A stretch of DNA of 64,000 bases, taken from JAISST01 sp050434145. Lineage in GTDB: Bacteria > Fusobacteriota > Fusobacteriia > Fusobacteriales > Fusobacteriaceae. Position numbers and translations under genes: made by a program. Numbering within the stretch: the stretch's first letter is position 1; every line of letters starts with the position of its first letter. The DNA is taken from NCBI RefSeq assembly GCF_050434145.1, contig NZ_JBNPVX010000008.1:1-64000 (forward strand), written 5' to 3'. The notes beneath the pieces were generated by a model. The model saw nothing but the letters and a program-made list of their open reading frames with translations, ran no database searches and had not been told where the DNA came from. Below are positions 54,155 to 62,637 of the stretch, piece by piece.

Positions 54155-55921
54155 TCACTTTCTATTATTTTTGTTCTTATTAGCTTTGAGATTTATTTTA
54201 TTTTTTTCTTTGGATTTCTTTTTTGGTTTTTCTTCAACAGGTTCTTCTATGAAAATATTTGTATCTGTCTCAGAAAATTCTTCATCTAAATTAAGTGAAA
54301 CCCAGTCTTTATTAGTTGATTCAACATTTCCTGTAGTTAATATAATGTATCCATCTTTGTATAATTCAAGAATCGATAGAAATAGATAAATAAGATGCAT
54401 TTTATTTTCTGCATTAGAGAAAATATCATCATATGAAAGAGTTTTTTTATTTATATGGTTGTAAAGTTTGTATGCCTCTTCATTTAATGAATAATCTCTG
54501 TACAAATCTAGATCAAAAGTTTCTTCTTTTCTTCCTTCCAAGTGGGTAGCATAGACTTTAAATAAATCTAAAGGTTCTAATTCACCTACATTATATTCTT
54601 TGGGAGCTTTTCTCATTATCTTTCGACCTTCACCTCTAGAATATGAGATGAATTCTTCATTTTCAAGTTTTCCTATTTGAGTGGACAATTCTTTAAAGAT
54701 TTGATAATCTTCTAATTTTTGTTTAAATTCTTTTTCCTCAACAGTTTCTTTGCTCATGTCCAAAAGTGTAGCTGCTTTGATTTTTAATAACTCAGCAGCA
54801 ATAACTAAAAATTCTACTTTGATGTCAAAATTGCCATCTTTAGCTGTGTTGATAATGTGTAAATATTCATCTATTATTTGTGATATTCTTAATTCTGATA
54901 TTTTAATTTTCTTCTTATTAATTAAATGTAATAACAAATCTAATGGACCTTGAAAATTATCAAGTATCAAGACTATCTCCTCTGGATCATTAATGAAGTG
55001 CTCCAATTCTTCTTTCCAGAGAATGACATCATTTTTAATTGCTTTTTTTAGTTCATCTATGGAATTGAATTTTTTTTCTGATCTAATGAATTTTAATAAT
55101 TCAATTCTGACTGTTTTGTCATAAAGATCTCCTTTATAATCCAAAAGATGTGCTTCAAATGTAAGAATACCTGGCTTTAATGTCGGATTTTCACCAATAT
55201 TAATAATACAATTTCTTTTTTCTTCTTCACCATCTATTTGTATTAAACCACCATAAACACCAAATTTTGGCAAACATTTGAAAGCAACATCTATGTTTGC
55301 AGTGGGAAAACCGAGAGTCCTTGCAATTTCTTCACCATGAATTACTTTACCAGTAGCAAAAAAATTATAACCTAAAAACTTGTTTACATCTTCAACTTTA
55401 CCAGTAGCTACTAATGTTCGTATAAGTGTTGAGCTAATGACTTCACCATTTAATGACACTGGACTTAATTCGCTTAATTTTATATCAAAATTGGGAGTAA
55501 GCTTTTTCAAAGTTTCAATATTACCAATTCCACTTTTACCAAATGTAAAATTAAATCCAACAAATATTTCTTTTGCAGACAATTTGTCTTTTAATATTTT
55601 TAAAAAATCTGTAGCTTCTATATCTGCAAATTTTTGATCAAATGGCTGTAGGATTAAATAATCAATATCATATTTTTTCAAAAGTTCTGTTTTTTCATCT
55701 AATGTAGTGAGATTTCTAGGTGAAAAATTTTTCTTGATAATTTCCAATGGGTGATTTGAGAAAGTGAAAACAAGTGATTTTCCATTGTTTTCTCTAGCTT
55801 CTTTAATGGCCCATTCAATTAATTTCTTGTGCCCTAAATGGACCCCATCAAAGGTTCCAATAGCAATGTATGCGTCTTTTAAAGTTTTTTTTAGGTTAAA
55901 AATATCATAAATGATTTCCAT
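54155..55921 (-). CDS. ribF-scpA: RibF-ScpA fusion: riboflavin kinase/FAD synthetase plus condensin kleisin
   Basis: A 588-residue fused protein. Residues 1-307 are RibF: GTFDGVHLGHKKL (22-34, FAD synthetase), SSTLIR near 164 and the riboflavin kinase PTAN (206-209) with its barrel. From residue 321 the chain is ScpA, starting LDNFQGPLDLLLHLI and ending with the winged-helix SMC-binding end and a Lys-rich tail. RibF makes FMN and FAD; ScpA bridges SMC heads in chromosome segregation. The start at 55921 has GGAG in front. GAGGAG and a TTG at 54970 in the junction could start free ScpA. It lies 4 bases after whiA. Confidence 0.92.
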   Translation of the reverse strand: MEIIYDIFNLKKTLKDAYIAIGTFDGVHLGHKKLIEWAIKEARENNGKSLVFTFSNHPLEIIKKNFSPRNLTTLDEKTELLKKYDIDYLILQPFDQKFADIEATDFLKILKDKLSAKEIFVGFNFTFGKSGIGNIETLKKLTPNFDIKLSELSPVSLNGEVISSTLIRTLVATGKVEDVNKFLGYNFFATGKVIHGEEIARTLGFPTANIDVAFKCLPKFGVYGGLIQIDGEEEKRNCIINIGENPTLKPGILTFEAHLLDYKGDLYDKTVRIELLKFIRSEKKFNSIDELKKAIKNDVILWKEELEHFINDPEEIVLILDNFQGPLDLLLHLINKKKIKISELRISQIIDEYLHIINTAKDGNFDIKVEFLVIAAELLKIKAATLLDMSKETVEEKEFKQKLEDYQIFKELSTQIGKLENEEFISYSRGEGRKIMRKAPKEYNVGELEPLDLFKVYATHLEGRKEETFDLDLYRDYSLNEEAYKLYNHINKKTLSYDDIFSNAENKMHLIYLFLSILELYKDGYIILTTGNVESTNKDWVSLNLDEEFSETDTNIFIEEPVEEKPKKKSKEKNKINLKANKNKNNRK

Positions 55922-55925
55922 GTAA

Positions 55926-56831
55926 TCAATCTCCTGAATCTCCGTTTTCAAATAGTAGATTTTCATATACTTCTTCTATTCTTTTGAATCTATTTCTCAC
56001 TCCTGACTTTGAAATACCTATTAGTTCGGCAATTTCTTGTAATGAACTTTCTGGGTTTTGTAATCTAATGAAGGCAACTTCTTCCAAAACAGGTGTTAGA
56101 TTATTTAATCCCAATTTTTTTCCTATATAGTTAATCATTTTAATCTGATTGTTGGCTGTATTAAGAGTTTTAGTTTCATTGGCTAATTCCCAATTCATTT
56201 CTCTTATAGTTTTATTTTTTAATTCTTTTATAATGGTTATTTCTTCATAAGTGAAGAATTCATGTGTTGCACCTATCATTACTAATATGTCCATGATATC
56301 TTCAGAATTTCTTAAATATACTAACTCTTTATTACGTTTTATAGTGTGAGCAGATCTTTTATTTGTCTTAATGAAAAGATATTGTAAATTTTCTGCTGCT
56401 TCTTTTGTATCTATGAAAAAGTCTAATGAATATTCATTTTTAGGGTCTTTTACATAACCACAAGCAAGGAAAATTCCTCGGATATAACTATTTAATAAAT
56501 GTTCATTTTTAAGAAGTTTATCAGTAGTAATTTTTAATGAGTCATAAAAATCTTTGAATTTCTGTTGTCTTTCTATTAAAATAGTAAATACCTTGTGAGT
56601 ACCTAATTTCTTGCTAGTAGAATATTTGATACCTATTTTCATGGAAGTCAAATCTTTTAAAAACGAGTAGACTCTTTTAGCAATTTGTAGATTTTCAATA
56701 TTTAACAAAATTTGGTTTTCATTTAGGGCATTTTTTCCCATGAATATTCCACTTAATTCAACCAATTTTTCTTTGTCACTGATATTTGTATTTTCTAAAA
56801 TAGATTTTTTTACTTTGGAAGTAAAAGACAT
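55926..56831 (-). CDS. whiA: WhiA-family DNA-binding protein
   Basis: A 301-residue protein. The N-terminal MSFTSKVKKSIL and the degenerate LAGLIDADG-type region (SYIRGIFLACGYVKDPKNEYSLDF near residues 115-138) are followed by the C-terminal HTH (SLQEIAELIGISKSGVRNRFKRI near 263-285). In Bacillota, WhiA affects cell division and chromosome segregation, which fits its position beside scpA. It lies 21 bases after polA and 4 before ribF-scpA, so the three are probably co-transcribed. Confidence 0.93.
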   Translation of the reverse strand: MSFTSKVKKSILENTNISDKEKLVELSGIFMGKNALNENQILLNIENLQIAKRVYSFLKDLTSMKIGIKYSTSKKLGTHKVFTILIERQQKFKDFYDSLKITTDKLLKNEHLLNSYIRGIFLACGYVKDPKNEYSLDFFIDTKEAAENLQYLFIKTNKRSAHTIKRNKELVYLRNSEDIMDILVMIGATHEFFTYEEITIIKELKNKTIREMNWELANETKTLNTANNQIKMINYIGKKLGLNNLTPVLEEVAFIRLQNPESSLQEIAELIGISKSGVRNRFKRIEEVYENLLFENGDSGD

Positions 56832-56852
56832 GATCTAATTCCCCTTTTGAAG

Positions 56853-59567
56853 TTATTTGATTTTTGCCCAATTTTCTCCGATATGACCATTTACATCAAG
56901 TTTTACATTTTCAAATTTGACACAAGTACGCATTATATTTTCTATTTCTTCTTTATATATATCTGCTTTTTCCTGATCAACTTCAAAAATTAGCTCATCA
57001 TGCACTTGCAATAATAATGAAATATCTTTTTTTCCTTTGATTTTTTCATGTATTTCAATCATGGCTTTCTTTATTATTTCTGCAGCAGTTCCTTGTATTA
57101 CAGCATTTACAGCCATACGTTGAGCTTGATTTTTTATATTTTTGTTTTGAGAATTGATTCCTTCTATGATTCTTCTTCTTTTGAAATATGTCTCTACATA
57201 TCCATGTTGCTCTGCATATGTTATGATACTACCTTCAAAATCTTTTACTCTAGGATATTCTCTAAAATATTTGTCAATGTATTCACTTGCTTCTTTTGGA
57301 GTAATAGATAATTCTTTAGATAATCCAAAGGAGGTTTTTCCGTATATTATACTAAAGTTAATTACTTTTGCCATTGACCTTTGATCACGTGTGATTTCAT
57401 CACCATCATTGTCCAAAAAAAGTTTTCTTGCAGTAAGAGCATGAAGGTCTTCATTATTATTATATGCATTAATAAGATTTTCATCTTTGGATAATTCACC
57501 TAATACACGTAATTCGATCTGAGAATAATCTATTCCAAGTAAGGTAAAACCTTCTTTGGCAATAAATCCTGCTCTTATTTTGATACCTTCATCACTTCTT
57601 ACAGGAATATTTTGCAAGTTTGGATTGGAAGAAGAGAGTCTTCCAGTTGTGGTTCCTATTTGATTGTATGTAGTGTGAACTCTGTTATTTCTATCTATCA
57701 AAAGAGGCATTGTATCTACATATGTACTTTTTAATTTAGTTAATTTACGATATTCAAGAATATATTTTGCAATTTCTACTCCTTGATCTCGCAAAGTTTC
57801 TAATACATCTACATCAGTTGATAATCCTGTTTTTGTTTTCTTTACAGGATTTATATTGAGCCTCATAAATAAAACTTCAGCCATTTGTTTTGGGGAATTA
57901 ATATTAAATTCTCCCATGGCTAATTCATATATTTTTTCTTGATTTTTCAAAATTAATTCATTTAATTCATGACTAAATTTTTTGAAATATTCTGGATTTA
58001 TTTTTATTCCAGTAGTTTCCATAGCAGATAAAATCTTTATTAAAGGGTGTTCTATAGTGTTTAATACATGGAGTAACTGCTTTTCTTGCAGTTCATCAAT
58101 TATTATTGAAGTGCACTGCAGAAATCCGCTAGTCCTTTCAGCAAGAAATTTCCCATATTCTTCTGGATTTAGAGATTCTTCAATTTCTTTTCCAAATCTC
58201 TCTTGATAATTTTCTAAATCATGGTCAAGAGCATATTTTATAGGTATATCATAATTTTCTTTTGTTTGTGATGTCAGTAAATGACATCCTATCATTAGGT
58301 CTAAATATAAGTTGTTGATGTGAAAACCTTTGTTAAAAAGATTTTTAATATTGTAAGAAGTAACTTTACCTAAAAAGTTTGTTAATAAATCTTTTACTTT
58401 ATTAATATCTGTATAATTGGAGTATAATAGTGATTTGTGCCAGAGAGGGATATAAAAATCATTATGATCACTACTTATTGCAATACCTGCATTAGAGCAC
58501 AATAATCCAATTAATTGTGAATCTTTGAGAGATTCTTCCAAAATATTGAAATTATTTTCATTGTTAACTACAATGAAATTTTTTATTATTTTTTCATAGA
58601 CTTTTTTGCTAGGTACTTTTTCCACCACAGAGTCAACAGAGTTATTGACAGGTGTACTTATGTCATATAATGAATTTTGATTATTTTCTAATGATAATTT
58701 TCTGATAAGTCCCTTAAATTCCAAAGTCTTAAATAAATCTAACAATTTATTTGTATTTATATGATATTGAAAATTTTCTGCTGAACAATCTATGTCAAGA
58801 TTTTTTTCAATAGTTGCTAAGGTTCTGCTTAAGAATGCTAAGTCTTTATCCTCTTTTAGATTTTCAATGATAGATTTTCCTATTCCAGAAATTTCAGATA
58901 AGTTATCCAAATTTTCATAAACGCCTTCAAGATTATGGTATTTTTCTAAGAGAGGAATAGCTTTCTTTGGTCCTATTTTACGGACACCTGGAATACCATC
59001 ACTAGCATCACCAATAAGCCCAAAAAGATCTGGAATCATGTCAGATGTAACTCCAAGATATTCTTTTACATCATTATCATTTGCTATTATTTTGAACCTT
59101 TCCTTACCTTCACCCTTCCCCAGAAGAGCTATTTTGATATTTCTATCAAGAATCTGAGCAAGGTCTTTATCACCAGTTACAACAATGACCTCTATATCTT
59201 TTTGAGATACTTTTGAAGCTATTGTACCAAGTACATCATCTGCTTCATGACCTTCTATTTTAATTCTTTTAATGTTAAAATAATCAAGAACTTCTTCAAT
59301 CCGAGGAATTTGTGTCAATAAATCTTCTGGGACGGCCTCTCTTTGTGCTTTATATTCTTGATATATTTCGCTTCTTTTTAGGGATGATCTTTTTACATCA
59401 AATGCTGCTCCGATGTAGTCAGGATTAAATTCATCAATAATGCTCAGAAGTGTATTGGTAAATCCATAAACTGCCCCAGTAGGTTCAGTTTTTGTTCTAA
59501 AATGCATATTAGCAAAAAAAGCTCTATACATAATTGCACTAACATCTAAAAGTACTAATTTTTTCAT
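56853..59567 (-). CDS. polA: DNA polymerase I, proofreading site degenerate
   Basis: A 904-residue protein. Residues 1-290 are the 5'-3' exonuclease (LLDVSAIMYRAFF, GHEADDVLGT). Residues about 330-510 are a 3'-5' exonuclease-like fold in which the catalytic Asp-x-Glu is replaced (GLLCSN), so no proofreading is expected. The polymerase domain has DYSQIELR near 690, QRSMAKVINFSIIYGK and QVHDELIFEV. AAGGGG precedes the ATG. It leads the polA-whiA-ribF-scpA run, with a hairpin and an extended -10 in its leader. Confidence 0.96.
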   Translation of the reverse strand: MKKLVLLDVSAIMYRAFFANMHFRTKTEPTGAVYGFTNTLLSIIDEFNPDYIGAAFDVKRSSLKRSEIYQEYKAQREAVPEDLLTQIPRIEEVLDYFNIKRIKIEGHEADDVLGTIASKVSQKDIEVIVVTGDKDLAQILDRNIKIALLGKGEGKERFKIIANDNDVKEYLGVTSDMIPDLFGLIGDASDGIPGVRKIGPKKAIPLLEKYHNLEGVYENLDNLSEISGIGKSIIENLKEDKDLAFLSRTLATIEKNLDIDCSAENFQYHINTNKLLDLFKTLEFKGLIRKLSLENNQNSLYDISTPVNNSVDSVVEKVPSKKVYEKIIKNFIVVNNENNFNILEESLKDSQLIGLLCSNAGIAISSDHNDFYIPLWHKSLLYSNYTDINKVKDLLTNFLGKVTSYNIKNLFNKGFHINNLYLDLMIGCHLLTSQTKENYDIPIKYALDHDLENYQERFGKEIEESLNPEEYGKFLAERTSGFLQCTSIIIDELQEKQLLHVLNTIEHPLIKILSAMETTGIKINPEYFKKFSHELNELILKNQEKIYELAMGEFNINSPKQMAEVLFMRLNINPVKKTKTGLSTDVDVLETLRDQGVEIAKYILEYRKLTKLKSTYVDTMPLLIDRNNRVHTTYNQIGTTTGRLSSSNPNLQNIPVRSDEGIKIRAGFIAKEGFTLLGIDYSQIELRVLGELSKDENLINAYNNNEDLHALTARKLFLDNDGDEITRDQRSMAKVINFSIIYGKTSFGLSKELSITPKEASEYIDKYFREYPRVKDFEGSIITYAEQHGYVETYFKRRRIIEGINSQNKNIKNQAQRMAVNAVIQGTAAEIIKKAMIEIHEKIKGKKDISLLLQVHDELIFEVDQEKADIYKEEIENIMRTCVKFENVKLDVNGHIGENWAKIK

Positions 59568-59621
59568 ATGTAACCCCTTTTAAAGCATGTAAGATACTAA
59601 ATTTCATTGATAAAATGCTAA

Positions 59622-59643
59622 AAGTCTCCAAAAAATGAGACTT
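59622..59643 (-). promoter_or_regulatory. hairpin in polA leader
   Basis: AAGTCTC (59622-59628) and GAGACTT (59637-59643) form a perfect stem followed by TTTT on the minus strand. It lies between the -10 and the polA start, so it may be an attenuator. Confidence 0.45.
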
Positions 59644-59670
59644 AACCACAAAAAATATGGTATCCTAAGT

Positions 59671-59679
59671 ATTATATCA
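59671..59679 (-). promoter_or_regulatory. polA extended -10
   Basis: Minus-strand TGATATAAT (59679-59671), the same extended -10 sequence as in front of guaA. Confidence 0.5.
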
Positions 59680-59792
59680 TGGATTACATAAAAAAGGTAC
59701 TGTTTTTTTCTTAAGTGCTTTCTATAAAATCAAAAATGACCTCTTTAATCCTTGATATTATAGGAAAAAATAAAAAAAATTTTTCAAAAAAT

Positions 59793-59821
59793 AAAAAACG
59801 ACTGTATTAGAGTCGTTTTTT
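59793..59821 (-). terminator. terminator of the PP2C-like gene
   Basis: AAAAAACGACT (59793-59803) and AGTCGTTTTTT (59811-59821) form a perfect 11-base stem with a 7-base loop, a strong intrinsic terminator. Confidence 0.9.
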
Positions 59822-59848
59822 GGTTTGGTAAATATTTATATTAATAAT

Positions 59849-61882
59849 TTATTTTAAGTTTAATTTAGACTGCACTCTTTCAAGAATACTGCTACGCATA
59901 TTGTTAGATATGTATTTATTTCCATTAAGCTTTTTATATTCTGCTATGGCTGCATTATATTTTTCATTGGCCTTTGTATTGTCATTACTTCTTTTGTAAT
60001 CATCTCCGGCTGTCTCATGCCTTACTCCACGTAATAAGATATTATTTACATTTATCTTACCTTGAGCAGTGATTGGATCATTATATTTTTTGTTTGAAAG
60101 AGCTTTTTTATAATAATCCAATGATTCGGTCCATCTTCCTTTAGCTAAAGATTGGTCACCCAATGCAATATAGTTAGTATCATCTAGATTAATAGGAATC
60201 TCTTTTTTTACCTTTGGAGGAGGAGTAGGTGCTGGTTCTTCTTTCAGATTTAGTTTGGCAAGAATTTCCTCATATATTCGGATTCTTTTATTTTCTTGGA
60301 AAACAGGGGCTATTTCTTCATATATCTCTAAAGATTTTTTTTTGGTCCTTTTTTGTTCATATAAAGAATCTGCTTCTAATTTTTTAGTAAAAGCTGCTTC
60401 TAGTACATCACATACTGCTATATTTTTGATTGTATTATCTTTAGTTTTAGCAAACCAACTATTTTTTGAATTAAGGTTATTTAAAAGTCTTATGGCTTGT
60501 TGATATTTATTTTTGGCAGACAAATATTGATCATTATCAAAGGTAATATCCCCGTCTTTTAGTAAATTTTGTACTTTTATACCAGTTTCACTTTCCTTGA
60601 TTTTGTCATTGACACCTTCAATAACAGAACTATGCTTATCATCATTACTAATATTCTTAAGCTCTTCATACAAATTCATAGCAGTATTATAGTAATTAAT
60701 AGAATCATCAAATTTTGGTAATTCAATTCTTGCATCACCAGTTTTTATATTTTTTGTTATTCGTGCAATATAATCATCTATATTTTTCTTTAGTTTATAG
60801 TTTTGATAGTATCTATTTCCAGCAAACAATAAGAGTAGACCACAAATTAATAAAATTGCTTTTCTATAGTGTGTTTCAATGTCTCTTCCAATCTTTTCCC
60901 ACAATGTAGGTTCTCTTATAAATGGAATAGGTCGATCGAAAAATATGCCACATAAGGTAAAATTATTCAAAATATATGTATTGTTGGTTCTTATTTTTTT
61001 TATAAGGCCTGAAATCCATTGACCACACCGTACATTATTATTTAATTCAGTAAGAATGTCATAAGAACTTAAATTTTCCCAAGAACCTTGTGATAATAAG
61101 AGCGCTTTATCGCCTGGCAGCAAGACCATTGTTTCACTTATATTAATATTTGTCTTAATGTCAAGGCCAAATTTTTGTGTAAGTTGATTTTTATCTTTTC
61201 TGAATCGGATCTCATCATGTAAAATAACACCTTTCTCATATTCTATATGAGCTATAGTATCATCACAAGTAATATATTTGATACCACTATCACGAATTAT
61301 CATCCCGCGAGAATTACCAACATTTGCAAAAAATACTCGAGAATAATCACTAATCATGACTACAAAGGAGCAATAACTATACTGTTTCATTTCTTCATAC
61401 ATATTTCTTTGCATTAAAATAATTTTTTTATTGATCTCCAATAGAATATTCTTAATATAATTAGGATCCATAGAAGGTTTTTTAGAAAATTCTTCTATAA
61501 TCATTTCGCCAATAGTAGGTGCAATTTCACTCTCAAATCCGCCACCATTACTTGCTTCGGCTAGAACCCAACATCCAAAATCATCCAATTCTTCATAAGT
61601 AAAATGATTATTATGAGATGCTTTATCCCCTTTATCAGAGAAAAAAGAAGTAACAAAGAAACTATTATTTTTTCTAGTAGGGATATAAAGAGCATTTTTT
61701 TTTGATGAAACTTTTTCGGTGTTTGGTTCTTGAAAAATATCTTCACTATGTGAATTTGTATAACTATGTTCTTTACTATCTTCAGTTACATCATCTGTGG
61801 TATTAATTTTAGCATCATTGATTTTTTGTTCATTTTGGTTTTCAAAATTCTTATTTTTTTTCTTATAATTTTTTTTGCTCAC
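59849..61882 (-). CDS. PP2C-like pseudophosphatase with membrane helix and TPR-like tail
   Basis: A 677-residue protein: a charged N terminus to about 70, a PP2C-type domain (about 75-315), a membrane helix (about 341-355) and a C-terminal helical-repeat region. The PP2C landmarks are present but each metal-binding Asp is changed: SNGGG (111-115) for DGMGG, GNSR (189-192) for GDSR, SQG (264-266) for SDG and NNFT (306-309) for DNVT. It is predicted to bind rather than dephosphorylate. The GTG start (61882) follows AGAGAGGT. It is divergent from the gene at 62638. Confidence 0.75.
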   Translation of the reverse strand: MSKKNYKKKNKNFENQNEQKINDAKINTTDDVTEDSKEHSYTNSHSEDIFQEPNTEKVSSKKNALYIPTRKNNSFFVTSFFSDKGDKASHNNHFTYEELDDFGCWVLAEASNGGGFESEIAPTIGEMIIEEFSKKPSMDPNYIKNILLEINKKIILMQRNMYEEMKQYSYCSFVVMISDYSRVFFANVGNSRGMIIRDSGIKYITCDDTIAHIEYEKGVILHDEIRFRKDKNQLTQKFGLDIKTNINISETMVLLPGDKALLLSQGSWENLSSYDILTELNNNVRCGQWISGLIKKIRTNNTYILNNFTLCGIFFDRPIPFIREPTLWEKIGRDIETHYRKAILLICGLLLLFAGNRYYQNYKLKKNIDDYIARITKNIKTGDARIELPKFDDSINYYNTAMNLYEELKNISNDDKHSSVIEGVNDKIKESETGIKVQNLLKDGDITFDNDQYLSAKNKYQQAIRLLNNLNSKNSWFAKTKDNTIKNIAVCDVLEAAFTKKLEADSLYEQKRTKKKSLEIYEEIAPVFQENKRIRIYEEILAKLNLKEEPAPTPPPKVKKEIPINLDDTNYIALGDQSLAKGRWTESLDYYKKALSNKKYNDPITAQGKINVNNILLRGVRHETAGDDYKRSNDNTKANEKYNAAIAEYKKLNGNKYISNNMRSSILERVQSKLNLK

Positions 61883-62637
61883 AATTAGACCTCTCTAACA
61901 TTAATTTTTTATATTTCTTAGACCAAAGCTTAGAATAACTTTAGTATGGGGTTTGTGTAAAAAGATTTTTGAATTTATTTTTTAAAAAATTATTAATGTG
62001 ACAAATGTTCCTGATATAATACAACAGTAACAATTTGAAACAGATATATAATATTGTACAGATTAAATTTTTCAAAAATAACCTTTGATTTATTATATCG
62101 TTATTAGGAAAGTTTGTCAAATGTTTTACATTGAGGATTAAATTGAATAATAAATTTATTGACAAAATTTATGTGTTGTGATAAATTAATATTATCAAAA
62201 TAAAGAAAAAAAAAGTTCTGTATTGTGAACAAAAAAAATTTTTCTAATTTAATAATTTTGCGAAATACAATAGAATAAATTTTGGTATTTAAATTCAAAT
62301 GAAATTAAGTGAAAATAGTAATTATTATAACAGTGGGAGTGGCATAACAATACGTAGAATACGTAGAATTGTGATAAAAATAAAATGTAGTAGTATCATA
62401 AAAATAGAATTTCTTTGTATAAAATTGAGATTGAAATATTATTATATAGATTAAAATAGTAATTGTAAATGGTGTTTAAATAGCATAGTGAAAAATATTA
62501 TAAAGTTGGAGGCGAATTTTTGGTATAGATACTGATATTTTCTCATTAAGGTTTTATTTTATGGATGTTATTTGAAATTATGTTTGTAGAATCACTATAA
62601 ATGAGTAATGACAGATGTGTACTTGAGAGAAATAAAT
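61883..62637. other. 755-base divergent non-coding region
   Basis: The longest gap in the window, extremely AT-rich. It has no plausible frame on either strand. The only local structure is a direct repeat near 62350-62370 (two copies of TACGTAGAA in a row). It must carry the promoters of both flanking genes and may mark the edge of a gene cluster. Confidence 0.45.
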
